The notes below the pieces were generated by a model. That model had not been told where the DNA came from, made no database searches, and saw only the letters and a program-made list of their open reading frames with translations. Shown here one piece after another: positions 45,040-53,619 of a DNA stretch of 64,000 bases. Within the stretch, counting starts at the first letter, position 1; the number at the start of each line of letters is the position of its first letter. Where the stretch lies: NCBI RefSeq assembly GCF_020193575.1, contig NZ_JADYVD010000014.1, positions 80,276-144,275 of the forward strand, read 5' to 3'. This stretch comes from Ensifer sp. IC4062 (GTDB lineage Bacteria > Pseudomonadota > Alphaproteobacteria > Rhizobiales > Rhizobiaceae). Both the position numbers and the translations under genes were made by a program.

Positions 45040-46149
45040 ATGGCTTCCATACGCTTCAAGAGCATCACCAAGAAGTTCGGCGAGTTCGTCGCCGTCGAGG
45101 ACCTCAACCTCGAAATGAATGACGGCGAATTCGTATGCCTCCTCGGCCCCTCCGGCTGCGGCAAGACGACGACCCTGCGTATGATCGCCGGCCTGGAGAC
45201 GCCGACCTCCGGCCAATTGCTGATCGGTGACCGCGAGGTCACCTTCCTGCATCCGAAGGATCGCAAGATCTCCATGGTTTTCCAGGATTATGCGCTCTAC
45301 CCGCACATGAATCTCGCCGACAATATCGCCTACCCGCTGAAGGTGCGTGGAGAAGCGGAAGCCAAGCGCCACGCGCGGGCCCGCGAAGTGGCTGATGTGC
45401 TGAAGATCGGCCACCTCATGGAACGCATGCCCTCGCAGATTTCCGGAGGGCAGCAGCAGCGTACCTCCCTTGCGCGCGCGCTGGTCTATCCGTCCGAGGT
45501 CTATCTCTTCGATGAGCCGCTCTCCAATCTCGACGCAAAGCTCAGGCTGGAGGCGCGCGGCTTCCTGAACCATCTGCAGCGCGACATGGGCATGACGGCG
45601 GTCTATGTCACCCACGACCAGGCAGAAGCCATGGCGCTTGCCACCCGGGTCGCGGTGATGGACGCCGGCAAGGTGGTGCAATATGCGCCGCCGATGGAGG
45701 TCTACCGCCGGCCCGCCACCACTTTCGTCGCCAATTTCGTCGGCAGTCCGCCGATGAACCTGTTGCCCGTCGAGGCGATGATCGCCGACGGCGCGCTCCA
45801 CCTGAAAGCGGACAGGGTTTCCGTCGCGCCGCTCCCGGTCTCACGCGCGGTCGCCGCGGCATTGAACGGTAACAGCAAGCTCACTCTCGGCGTTCGCCCC
45901 GAGCATCTGTCGATCGCGCGCGGCGGAGAAGCAAACGCAATCACCGGCCAGCTCTTCGCCAATGAAAACATGGGGCCGGAGAAGCTCGTTACGCTCGAGC
46001 GGGACGATGCCGCGCGCTTTACCGCCCGGATCTTCACCGACGACGTGATCGCGCTCGAATCGACGGTGACGCTCGGCTTTTCCTCCGAACACATCCATCT
46101 CTTCGATCCGGCCGGCGCCCGGCTTCCAATGGATGGGGAACCGGCCTGA
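45040..46149 (+). CDS. Sugar ABC transporter ATP-binding protein (MsmK/UgpC-type)
   Basis: 369 residues. Walker A GPSGCGKTTT, signature ISGGQQQRTSLARAL, Walker B YLFDEPLSNLDAK and switch His (VYVTHDQ) are present, then a C-terminal OB-fold TOBE region (GVRPEHLSI) typical of CUT1 ATPases. It energises the importer and may be regulated through the TOBE domain. It ends just before the PHP gene. Confidence 0.95.
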   Translation: MASIRFKSITKKFGEFVAVEDLNLEMNDGEFVCLLGPSGCGKTTTLRMIAGLETPTSGQLLIGDREVTFLHPKDRKISMVFQDYALYPHMNLADNIAYPLKVRGEAEAKRHARAREVADVLKIGHLMERMPSQISGGQQQRTSLARALVYPSEVYLFDEPLSNLDAKLRLEARGFLNHLQRDMGMTAVYVTHDQAEAMALATRVAVMDAGKVVQYAPPMEVYRRPATTFVANFVGSPPMNLLPVEAMIADGALHLKADRVSVAPLPVSRAVAAALNGNSKLTLGVRPEHLSIARGGEANAITGQLFANENMGPEKLVTLERDDAARFTARIFTDDVIALESTVTLGFSSEHIHLFDPAGARLPMDGEPA

Positions 46150-46150
46150 C

Positions 46151-47560
46151 ATGCTCACGTGCAACCTGCATCTGACGCCGGCCGACAAGGCGCGCTCGCC
46201 CTATTTCTACGTGCCCTTCGACGTGCCCGCCGGCACGACGCGGCTCGATGTGACGATGCGTTACGAGGGGGCCAGCGACTGCATCATCGATCTCGGCTGC
46301 GCCGATCCGAGGCTTGGCGATTTCCCGAGCGAACAGGGTTTTCGCGGATGGAGCGGCGGGGCGCGCGACCGCTTCTTCGTGGCAACCGACGACGCCACGC
46401 CCGGCTATGTTCATGGCGAGATTCCGGATGGCACCTGGCGCGTGATACTGGGGCTCTACAGGGTCCCCGAGCGCGGCGTCGACGTCGAATTGACCTTCGC
46501 ATTTGATGACGCGCCGCGCCCGCACACGCCCCAGCCGCAACGCCCGCGCCCCGTTCGCAAGGGTGCAGGCTGGTACAGGGGCGACCTGCACTGCCACACC
46601 TTCCACTCGGATGCGAAAGGCAGCCCGGAGCTCTTGCATGCCGCGGCGAGGCAGGCGGGGCTCGATTTTCTTGCCGTGGCCGACCACAACACCACCACCC
46701 AGCGGCACTATTTCCACGCCCATTCGTCGCCAGAGCTCGTCTTCGTGCGCGCCATGGAAGTGACCACGGCCGAAGGCCACGCCAACGTCTTCGGCGTCGA
46801 CGATTGGATCGACTTCCGCATGACCCGGCGCGAGGACTCGCACAAGCTGTCGCAGATCGTGCAGGAGAAGGGCGGATTGCTCTCGATAAACCACGACAAG
46901 CCGACCATCCCCTGGGATTACGAGCTGCCGCGGATCGACTGCATGGAGGTCTGGCAGCAGACATGGTTTGCCCGTAACTGGATATCGCTCCGGCGCTACC
47001 AGGAGCGGCTCGCTTCGGGCTGGAAGCTGTCGGCCATTGGCGGCAGCGACTTTCATCAGCCGGCCCGACTGCTGCCGGAAGGGCCGTTAGTGCTCGCCCG
47101 TCCGACGACGGTTCTGTGGCTGCCCGAACTCTCGGAAGATGCCGTGCTCGCAGCGATGAAAGCAGGGCGCGGCTATGTCACCGAAAGCCCTCGCGGCCCG
47201 CATCTCGCGCTGACCGTCGAGGGGGCCCCGATGGGATCGACTGTCCAGTCAGCCGTTTCTGGCGGGCACGCCGAGGCGCATGTCGTGGGCGCGGCCGGCG
47301 ACCTCCTGGCCTGGTACGACGCCAGCGGCGAGATCGCACGCATGCCAATCGACAACGTCGACCAGAAGTTCGCTCTCGATGCCGCCCCGCAAAAATTCCT
47401 GCGCTGCGAAATTCTGGCCCATGCCAGCCACGCCGGCCTCATCGAGGAGTTTCGCGCGGCGCTCGGTGATGCCCCCCTGCCTTGGGGCCTGACCGAAGCG
47501 GAGCTCGAGGCCGAGCCGCTGCGCCGTGCAATTTCCAATCCTGTCTATTTCGCCCCATAG
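46151..47560 (+). CDS. CehA/McbA-type PHP metallohydrolase
   Basis: 469 residues. The N-terminal ~140 residues form a beta-rich domain. The PHP domain begins at RGDLHCHTFHSD (Asp145, His147, His149), continues with AVADHNTT and AMEVTTAEGHANVFG, and ends with GGSDFH, giving the metal-binding set of the polymerase-and-histidinol-phosphatase family. CehA/McbA proteins hydrolyse phosphoesters, carbamates or related bonds. Encoded right after the transporter ATPase, it may process the imported compound. The start at 46151 follows the ATPase stop by one base; an in-frame ATG at 46133 inside the ATPase gene is possible. Confidence 0.85.
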   Translation: MLTCNLHLTPADKARSPYFYVPFDVPAGTTRLDVTMRYEGASDCIIDLGCADPRLGDFPSEQGFRGWSGGARDRFFVATDDATPGYVHGEIPDGTWRVILGLYRVPERGVDVELTFAFDDAPRPHTPQPQRPRPVRKGAGWYRGDLHCHTFHSDAKGSPELLHAAARQAGLDFLAVADHNTTTQRHYFHAHSSPELVFVRAMEVTTAEGHANVFGVDDWIDFRMTRREDSHKLSQIVQEKGGLLSINHDKPTIPWDYELPRIDCMEVWQQTWFARNWISLRRYQERLASGWKLSAIGGSDFHQPARLLPEGPLVLARPTTVLWLPELSEDAVLAAMKAGRGYVTESPRGPHLALTVEGAPMGSTVQSAVSGGHAEAHVVGAAGDLLAWYDASGEIARMPIDNVDQKFALDAAPQKFLRCEILAHASHAGLIEEFRAALGDAPLPWGLTEAELEAEPLRRAISNPVYFAP

Positions 47561-47570
47561 GAGAGCCCGA

Positions 47571-48422
47571 ATGCTCCTGTCCAACGCTCCGTGTTCCTGG
47601 GGCATCTTCTATCCCGACAATCCGCGCGTGAGCGCCGAGCAGTATCTCGACGAGGTCGCGGCAGCCGGCTACCGAGGCACCGAGCTCGGCCCCTATGGTT
47701 TCCTGCCCACCGATCCGGCAGCATTGCAGGATGCGCTTGCCGCAAGGCGCCTGGAACTTGTCGGCACGGTGCACGTGCATGCCTTCTCGGATCCGCTGAG
47801 CGGCCGGCAGCTTCTTGCGGATGCCGAGAAGATCGGCAAGCTGCTTCATGCCCTCGGTGCCCGCATCTTTACGCTCATGGACGAGGGCAACGTCTATCCG
47901 CCACAGGCGGTCGGCCGGCTCACCGAGGCAGGGTGGCGGGCGATGACAGGCATGCTGCAGGATACCCAAGCGCTGCTCCGTGAAAAGTTCGATATCGTCC
48001 TCGCCTTCCATCCGCATGTGGCAACGGCGGTGGAGTTCGAAGAGCAGATCGACCGCCTGCTCCACGATACGGAAATCAAGCTGTGCTTCGATACCGGTCA
48101 TCACGCTTTCTGGGATCAGGATCCGCTCGCCTACATGGGCAAGGTCTGGAATCGCATCGGCTCAATGCACCTCAAGAATGTCGACGCGAGCGTGCGCAGG
48201 CGCATGCTCGCCGGGGGCCTGAGCGTGCGTGAAGCCGTCGAGGCGGGCGTGATGTGCCCGCTGCCGGATGGCATTGTCGATATCGCCGCGGTGTTCCGGA
48301 TGCTCAAGGAGCGCCACTTCGCCGGCCCCGTGGTTGTCGAGCAGGACTATTTCGAGGTCATGAGCGAAGGCCCTGCCCAGCTCGCAAGGCGCAATGCCGA
48401 ATTCCTGAAACCTCTTAGCTAG
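47571..48422 (+). CDS. Sugar phosphate isomerase/epimerase-type TIM-barrel protein
   Basis: 283 residues of the xylose-isomerase-like (AP endonuclease 2) fold, similar in style to IolE/inosose dehydratases: N-terminal SNAPCSWGIF, TELGPYGFLP, metal-site regions LVGTVHVHAF, LAFHPHVATAVE, LCFDTGHHAFWDQDP and HLKNVD, and the C-terminal VVEQDYF. Metal-dependent dehydration, isomerisation or epimerisation of a sugar derivative is likely. The start at 47571 follows GGAGAG. It lies between the PHP gene and the dehydrogenase gene. Confidence 0.85.
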   Translation: MLLSNAPCSWGIFYPDNPRVSAEQYLDEVAAAGYRGTELGPYGFLPTDPAALQDALAARRLELVGTVHVHAFSDPLSGRQLLADAEKIGKLLHALGARIFTLMDEGNVYPPQAVGRLTEAGWRAMTGMLQDTQALLREKFDIVLAFHPHVATAVEFEEQIDRLLHDTEIKLCFDTGHHAFWDQDPLAYMGKVWNRIGSMHLKNVDASVRRRMLAGGLSVREAVEAGVMCPLPDGIVDIAAVFRMLKERHFAGPVVVEQDYFEVMSEGPAQLARRNAEFLKPLS

Positions 48423-48434
48423 GAGCAGTCGCCG

Positions 48435-49493
48435 ATGCAGATTTCTGTCGGGTTGATCGGTCTGGGCGAGGTCGCCCAGCTCATGCATCTTCCCCTCCTC
48501 GCGGATCACCCCGGATTCCGGATCGCCGGCGTCTGCGACGTCTCGCCGATGCTGGTCGAGGCGATGGGCGCACGCTACGGCGCCCGTCTTCGCACCACCC
48601 GCGTCGAGGAATTGCTCGCGGCACCGGATATCGATGCGGTGTTCATCCTCGCGCCGGACTATCTGCATTCGGAGCTTCTTAGCCAAGCGATCGAAGCGAA
48701 CAAGCACGTGTTTATCGAGAAGCCGGTCTGCCTCACGCGACGCGAGCTTCTGCCGCTCATAGAGCGCAACAGAAGCAACCCGAAGACCGTCTTTGTCGGC
48801 TACATGCGTCGCTACGCCCGCCCGTTTCTGGAACTCAAAAAACGCATGCCTCCCGCCACGGAGATCCGCCATGTCCGTATCCGCGACCTGATCCGCGAAT
48901 CGCGCTTCTTCGTCGACCAGACGCGCCATATCGTGCGTGCGACGGACGTGTCCGCGGCCGTCATCGCTGAAGGCCGCGCAAGGACGCAGGCGCTTTTACG
49001 GGAAGTGATGGGTGAGGATCGCCCCGATCATGCCGTGCGCGCCTATCAGGTGCTGACCGGACTGTCCTCGCATAGCTTTTCCGCCATGCGCGAGCTCCTG
49101 GGCCCGCCGAAGGGAGTGGCCGCGGCGCGGCAATCGGGCGGGGAATCGCTGGTGGCGCTCTTCGACTACGGTCACTTCACGGCGGTCTACGAGGCGGTGA
49201 TCCACGACGTCGCCCGCTTCGATTCCGGCATCGAAGTGCTGACGCAGAGCAGGCAATACAAGATCAACTACGACACGCCCTATATCCGCAACCTGCCTAC
49301 CCGCCTCGAAATCACCAGCTCCACCGACACCGAGATCGGCACCGAGATCATCGGACCGTTCTACGAGGATGCTTTCCGGGTGGAGCTCGGCGCCTTCCAT
49401 GACTGCGTGACGCAAGGGACACGCCCAAAAACCGATCTCGAGGATTCACTTGCCGACCTTGACCTCTTCGCCGACGTCGGGCGGCATTTCTGA
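48435..49493 (+). CDS. Gfo/Idh/MocA-family oxidoreductase
   Basis: 352 residues. The N-terminal Rossmann fold has GLIGLGEVAQ, and the family signature EKPVCLTRRE follows near 95. The C-terminal half is the alpha/beta domain that holds substrate. Members oxidise or reduce sugars, inositols and their derivatives using NAD(P). With the TIM-barrel and PHP genes it completes a plausible catabolic set for the imported substrate. It starts 12 bases after the TIM-barrel gene and ends the operon. Confidence 0.9.
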   Translation: MQISVGLIGLGEVAQLMHLPLLADHPGFRIAGVCDVSPMLVEAMGARYGARLRTTRVEELLAAPDIDAVFILAPDYLHSELLSQAIEANKHVFIEKPVCLTRRELLPLIERNRSNPKTVFVGYMRRYARPFLELKKRMPPATEIRHVRIRDLIRESRFFVDQTRHIVRATDVSAAVIAEGRARTQALLREVMGEDRPDHAVRAYQVLTGLSSHSFSAMRELLGPPKGVAAARQSGGESLVALFDYGHFTAVYEAVIHDVARFDSGIEVLTQSRQYKINYDTPYIRNLPTRLEITSSTDTEIGTEIIGPFYEDAFRVELGAFHDCVTQGTRPKTDLEDSLADLDLFADVGRHF

Positions 49494-49596
49494 GGCGCCA
49501 GGGAACGATTGCCAATCGGTGTTCCAGAGGTGACTCCTTCCGTCGGCCTTGCTGTGGTATCCTTCCGATTTGCGCTTCCTTTCGGGGGGAAAGACG

Positions 49597-50355
49597 ATGG
49601 AAGCCCTTGTAGCTTTGGCGCGAAATTGCGTTTTCACCGTCCTGTGCGGATGCATGCTCTTGTCGTCTTCGGTGGCGGCTGAAGAGGCCGCCGATGTGGC
49701 GACCGGGGAGCGGCTCGCTGAATTGCTGAGGGCCGCCCGAAGCGTCCTTTCGAATTACCAGTCGCTCATCAATGATCCGACCGTCGGCGACAAACATCTC
49801 GATGGCGAGCGTTTCACGGCAGAGGCGATTGCTCTTTATGCCAAACGCACCGGTCATCCGTTGATCACCGATGATCTGGCGGAGCGCGATCGCAAACTGC
49901 TGCAGGCGCAGGTCGAGGCCATGCGCGAGGTCGTCGACGAAGAGCAGGGCGATATCAACCGCCCCGGCATCGGGTTCAAAGGCTTCGTGCCGGCCGTTTT
50001 TGCACGCCTGATGAACGAGAAATTCGCCGCCAAAGTGGGAAACGAGGCACTGGTTCGCGTGACTGCGCCGGAAGTCCTGGTGCGTAACCGCAAGTCGCTT
50101 CCCGATGCCTGGGAGACCCAGGTCATCACTGAATTTCTCTCGAATCCGCAGAAGCCGAAGGGTGAGGCCCATACGGAAATGACCAAGGTAAACGGACGCC
50201 CTGCCTTCCGGATGCTGCTGCCGGAATACTACACGGAGTCCTGTCTTTCCTGTCACGGTTCGCCCAAGGGCGAGATCGACGTCACCGGCTACCCGAAGGA
50301 AGGGGGGAAGGCGGGTGATCTGGGCGGTGCTATCAGCATCGTCTTGTTCAAATGA
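49597..50355 (+). CDS. Exported Tll0287-like (DUF3365) haem-binding sensor protein
   Basis: 252 residues. A signal peptide ends near SSVAAEE (about 26). The rest looks like the Tll0287/DUF3365 domain, a PAS-like haem c-binding periplasmic sensor. Near the C-terminus is a CxxCH haem attachment site (Cys216, Cys219, His220; SCLSCHGS), preceded by RMLLPEYYTESC. The start at 49597 is preceded by a purine-rich GGGGGGAAAGACG. It overlaps the histidine kinase gene by four bases, so it probably supplies redox or gas sensing to that kinase. Confidence 0.82.
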   Translation: MEALVALARNCVFTVLCGCMLLSSSVAAEEAADVATGERLAELLRAARSVLSNYQSLINDPTVGDKHLDGERFTAEAIALYAKRTGHPLITDDLAERDRKLLQAQVEAMREVVDEEQGDINRPGIGFKGFVPAVFARLMNEKFAAKVGNEALVRVTAPEVLVRNRKSLPDAWETQVITEFLSNPQKPKGEAHTEMTKVNGRPAFRMLLPEYYTESCLSCHGSPKGEIDVTGYPKEGGKAGDLGGAISIVLFK

Positions 50356-53108
50356 GCGCGTTAGGGCAGCAGCGGTCGATCGAGGCTGCCCCGGCGCCGG
50401 CCAGGAGCCTCGCCAGCCGGCTTGCCAATCTGCCGATCTCCGCCCGCGTGGCGGCGCTGACTGCCGCCGGCCTGATCAGCCTGATCCTATCCTCGGTCTT
50501 CCTCACTCAGGCTCTCTATCGCAGCGCCGAACGGATGGCGGAAACCAGGGAACTGTTCGACCGCGCCGCCTCGGCGGCCGCGGCGCATGTCGCCTTCGGA
50601 GACCTCAGATATTGGCTGACCGATCTCTCCGTCAGCCTGCTGATGAATTCACAGCGCAACGCCGACGAGGCTCGTGAACGTCTGCAGGTTCAACTGGAGC
50701 GCCTTGCAGCGCACTCGCCCGCCGCGGTCGAGAAAATCCGCACCGAGGTCGATGCCTATGTCGAGACGGCGCTGCAGGCAACGGACAGCTATACGCAGGA
50801 CAACCGCATCGTCGGCAACGCCTTTCTGGCAAAGGCGCGCACCCACAGCGGAAACGTCGACGCGGACCTCAACAGGCTCGTCGAGCAGGTAAGAGCCGAT
50901 GCGGATGCCGCCCGCAATGAGGTCGTCGCGCAAACACAGAAGACCGCCACGGCGGCCGCCATCCTCGTGGGCGTCGTGGTGCTGGTCGGCTCGCTCCTTA
51001 CTCTTCTTGTCCTGCGCTCGATCGTCGGCCCGCTCCGGCGCCTCAGCCGTGTGGTCGGTGAACTGACGGAAGGACGCTATGACGTCGAGATACCGCAGGA
51101 GGGCGGCGACGATTTTGGAGCGATGGCGAAGACGCTTTCGCTTTTCCGAGAAAGCGCGATCGAGAAGAGAAAGCTGGAGGACGAGGCAGAGCGGCAAAGG
51201 CGGACAATCGCCGCAGCGCTCGAAGTGATTTCCGACGGGTTCGTTCTCTACGATCCTGATGACCGAATCCTGATCGCCAACAGCAAATATTGCGAGATCT
51301 TCCCCGGCCATAAGCCGTCGACGCTTCGTGGCAAGAGCTTCCGCGAAATCGTCGAGCAGAACCTCGAAAGAGGAGAAGTAGATCTGGAAGGCAAGTCGCC
51401 GGAGGAGTGGGTCGAGGAGCGGCTGCGCCTTCACAGGCATCCCGCCGGCCTGGTCGACGAGAAGCGGTTTGGCGACAAATGGGTCCGGATCAGCAAGCGC
51501 AAGATTCCCGATGGCGGGACCGTCGCCGTCTATACCGACATCACCGAGCTCAAGCAGAGGCAGGTCGAGCTCGAGCGTGCAAAGAGCCATGCGGAATCTG
51601 CAAATGAGGCCAAGAGCCGTTTTCTGGCCTCCATGAGCCACGAGCTGCGCACGCCGCTGAACGCGATCATCGGCTATAGCGAAATGCTGATCGAAGAGGC
51701 ACGCGACCACGAGGACAACGAGCTTGTCCCGGACCTCGAGAAAATAGCGTCCGCCGGTCGGCATCTGCTCACGCTCATCAACGACATCCTCGACCTGTCG
51801 AAGATCGAGGCGAACAAGATGGAGGTTTTCCTCGAGGTTTTCGACGTTGCCGAATTGCTCCGCGACGTAGCCGCCACCGTCGCACCGCTGATGGCGAGAA
51901 ATCAGAACGAATTCATAGAGGACCTCGGGGCCGACCTTGGGCAGATGCACTCCGACCAGACCAAGTTGCGCCAGAATCTTTTCAACCTGCTCAGCAACGC
52001 GGCCAAGTTCACCAATGGCGGCCGGGTCACCCTCTCGGCCCGGCGCGAAGTGCGCGCCGACGGCGACTGGCTTGTGTTCAAGGTAGCCGATACGGGGATC
52101 GGCATGACCCAGGAGCAACGGGAACGACTCTTCAACGCCTTTACGCAGGCGGACGCTTCCACCACTCGCAACTACGGCGGCACGGGACTGGGTCTGAGTA
52201 TCACCCGCAGCTTCAGCCACATGATCGGCGGTGGCGTCACCGTCGAGAGCGAAGTTGGGAAAGGCTCTGTCTTCACAATGGAGGTGCCGGCGCAGTGCAG
52301 GCGAGAAGCCGAGGAGCCTCAAATTCCCGTGCCGGCGCCGACTTTGCAGCCGGGTCGCACTGCCCTCATCATTGACGACGAACCGGCCGCCCGAACCCTG
52401 ATCGCCAAGGCACTCGCCGAGGCGGGAATCGCCTCGATCGAGGCTGCAAGCGGGGCGGAAGGAATAGCCGCCGCTCGGCAGTATCGGCCAGCCGCGATCA
52501 TTCTCGACATCATTATGCCCCATCAGGACGGCTGGTCCGTGTTGCGCACGCTGAAGAGCGATCCCGAACTCTGCACGATCCCCGTGATCCTAGCGACGAT
52601 CCTGGCGGACCGCGAACTCGGCCTGTCGCTCGGCGCGGTCGAATATCTGACCAAACCCATCGACACCGACAAGCTGATCCGGACGATAGAAGCTCACGGC
52701 GGCGGCAACCGCGACGTACTGGTCATCGACGACGATCAGGCTTCACGCGACTTTCTCCGCCGCATTCTGGTGAAGAGGAATTGGACCGTCCACGAAGCAG
52801 GTGACGGTGTCCGAGGACTGGAAATGATGAAGCGGCTTCAACCGCGCCTCGTCCTGCTCGATCTTCTGATGCCGGAGATGGACGGATTCCAAACACTAAG
52901 CGAGATGCAGAGGAGTCCGGAACTCCAGAACATCCCGGTCGTGGTGGTCACGTCGAAGGACCTCTCTTCAAACGAGTTGATTTGGCTGCGCGATCGAGCG
53001 GTCGCGGTCGTAAACAAGGGCGCAAACAGCAGATCTCAATTGGTCAAAGCGCTCGAGCGCCAGATAGCAATGCAGGAAACAGTCGGTAAGGCCGTTGCCG
53101 AGGGCTGA
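50352..53108 (+). CDS. Membrane hybrid histidine kinase (HAMP-PAS-HisKA-HATPase-REC-REC)
   Basis: 918 residues. Two transmembrane helices (about 33-53 and 199-220) flank a helical periplasmic segment. HAMP (about 220-272) and one PAS domain (about 288-400) follow. HisKA has His430 (FLASMSHELRTPLNAI). The ATPase has GIGMTQEQRERLF and YGGTGLGLSI. Two receivers follow: Asp719 (IILDIIMPHQDGW) and Asp837 (LLDLLMPEMDGF). The PAS domain carries no obvious cofactor signature. It is translationally coupled to the haem-protein gene and followed by a single-domain response regulator. Confidence 0.93.
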   Translation: MSALGQQRSIEAAPAPARSLASRLANLPISARVAALTAAGLISLILSSVFLTQALYRSAERMAETRELFDRAASAAAAHVAFGDLRYWLTDLSVSLLMNSQRNADEARERLQVQLERLAAHSPAAVEKIRTEVDAYVETALQATDSYTQDNRIVGNAFLAKARTHSGNVDADLNRLVEQVRADADAARNEVVAQTQKTATAAAILVGVVVLVGSLLTLLVLRSIVGPLRRLSRVVGELTEGRYDVEIPQEGGDDFGAMAKTLSLFRESAIEKRKLEDEAERQRRTIAAALEVISDGFVLYDPDDRILIANSKYCEIFPGHKPSTLRGKSFREIVEQNLERGEVDLEGKSPEEWVEERLRLHRHPAGLVDEKRFGDKWVRISKRKIPDGGTVAVYTDITELKQRQVELERAKSHAESANEAKSRFLASMSHELRTPLNAIIGYSEMLIEEARDHEDNELVPDLEKIASAGRHLLTLINDILDLSKIEANKMEVFLEVFDVAELLRDVAATVAPLMARNQNEFIEDLGADLGQMHSDQTKLRQNLFNLLSNAAKFTNGGRVTLSARREVRADGDWLVFKVADTGIGMTQEQRERLFNAFTQADASTTRNYGGTGLGLSITRSFSHMIGGGVTVESEVGKGSVFTMEVPAQCRREAEEPQIPVPAPTLQPGRTALIIDDEPAARTLIAKALAEAGIASIEAASGAEGIAAARQYRPAAIILDIIMPHQDGWSVLRTLKSDPELCTIPVILATILADRELGLSLGAVEYLTKPIDTDKLIRTIEAHGGGNRDVLVIDDDQASRDFLRRILVKRNWTVHEAGDGVRGLEMMKRLQPRLVLLDLLMPEMDGFQTLSEMQRSPELQNIPVVVVTSKDLSSNELIWLRDRAVAVVNKGANSRSQLVKALERQIAMQETVGKAVAEG

Positions 53109-53132
53109 AAAGTGTGGCCGGAGGACGCCGAA

Positions 53133-53498
53133 ATGACGAGAATCCTTCTGGTGGAAGACAATGAAATGAACCGCGACATGCTTTCGCGACGATTGTCTCG
53201 TCGCGGTTTCGATGTGCTGATCGCCGAAAATGGAAAGGCCGGTGTCGAGCTTGCCGCATCGGAAAGGCCCGACCTAATTCTCATGGACATGAGCCTGCCC
53301 GTGATGGACGGCTGGGAGGCAACCCGGCGGATCAAGGCCAATCCAGTGACGTCGGGAATACCCGTCATCGCACTCACTGCGCACGCAATGGCGAGCGATC
53401 GGGACATGGCGCTCGAAGCTGGCTGCGACGACTATGACAGCAAGCCAGTCGATCTGCCGCAGCTCGTCCGGAAGATTGAGCAGTTGCTCGCGACCTAA
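53133..53498 (+). CDS. Single-domain response regulator
   Basis: 121 residues, receiver domain only: acidic pocket Glu8-Asp9, phosphoacceptor Asp52 (LILMDMSLPVMDG), Thr in ALTAHAM and Lys in SKPVD. No output domain, so it works as a phosphate relay or sink or by protein contact, like DivK-type regulators. The start at 53133 is preceded by GGAGG about nine bases upstream. It lies 24 bases after the hybrid kinase gene. Confidence 0.92.
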   Translation: MTRILLVEDNEMNRDMLSRRLSRRGFDVLIAENGKAGVELAASERPDLILMDMSLPVMDGWEATRRIKANPVTSGIPVIALTAHAMASDRDMALEAGCDDYDSKPVDLPQLVRKIEQLLAT

Positions 53499-53600
53499 AA
53501 CGCGTCGCATGCAATCGGACTTACGCGACGCGCTTTAGGTCATGTTTTATGCATGTCGTTGTCCCAAAACCGCTGCACACATTTGGGCGACATGCATTAG
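53499..53600 (+). repeat. Palindromic repeat, family B copy 2
   Basis: A GCGTCGC...GCGACGC hairpin (53501-53531) just after the regulator stop, then GCATGTCGTTGTCCCAAAA...TTTGGGCGACATGC. The inverted version is at 56506-56604. It interrupts the signalling operon between the response regulator and the cyclase gene. Confidence 0.78.
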
Positions 53601-53619
53601 ATTGAAGGGCATCTGCAGG

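Noticed and set aside
44245..45801. 518-residue minus-strand frame opposite the sugar ABC permease and ATPase genes
   Set aside because: Antisense to conserved genes and rich in His/Asp/Arg repeats without domain character.
50649..52523. Long minus-strand frame inside the hybrid kinase gene
   Set aside because: Shadow frame; the kinase reading has all catalytic motifs.
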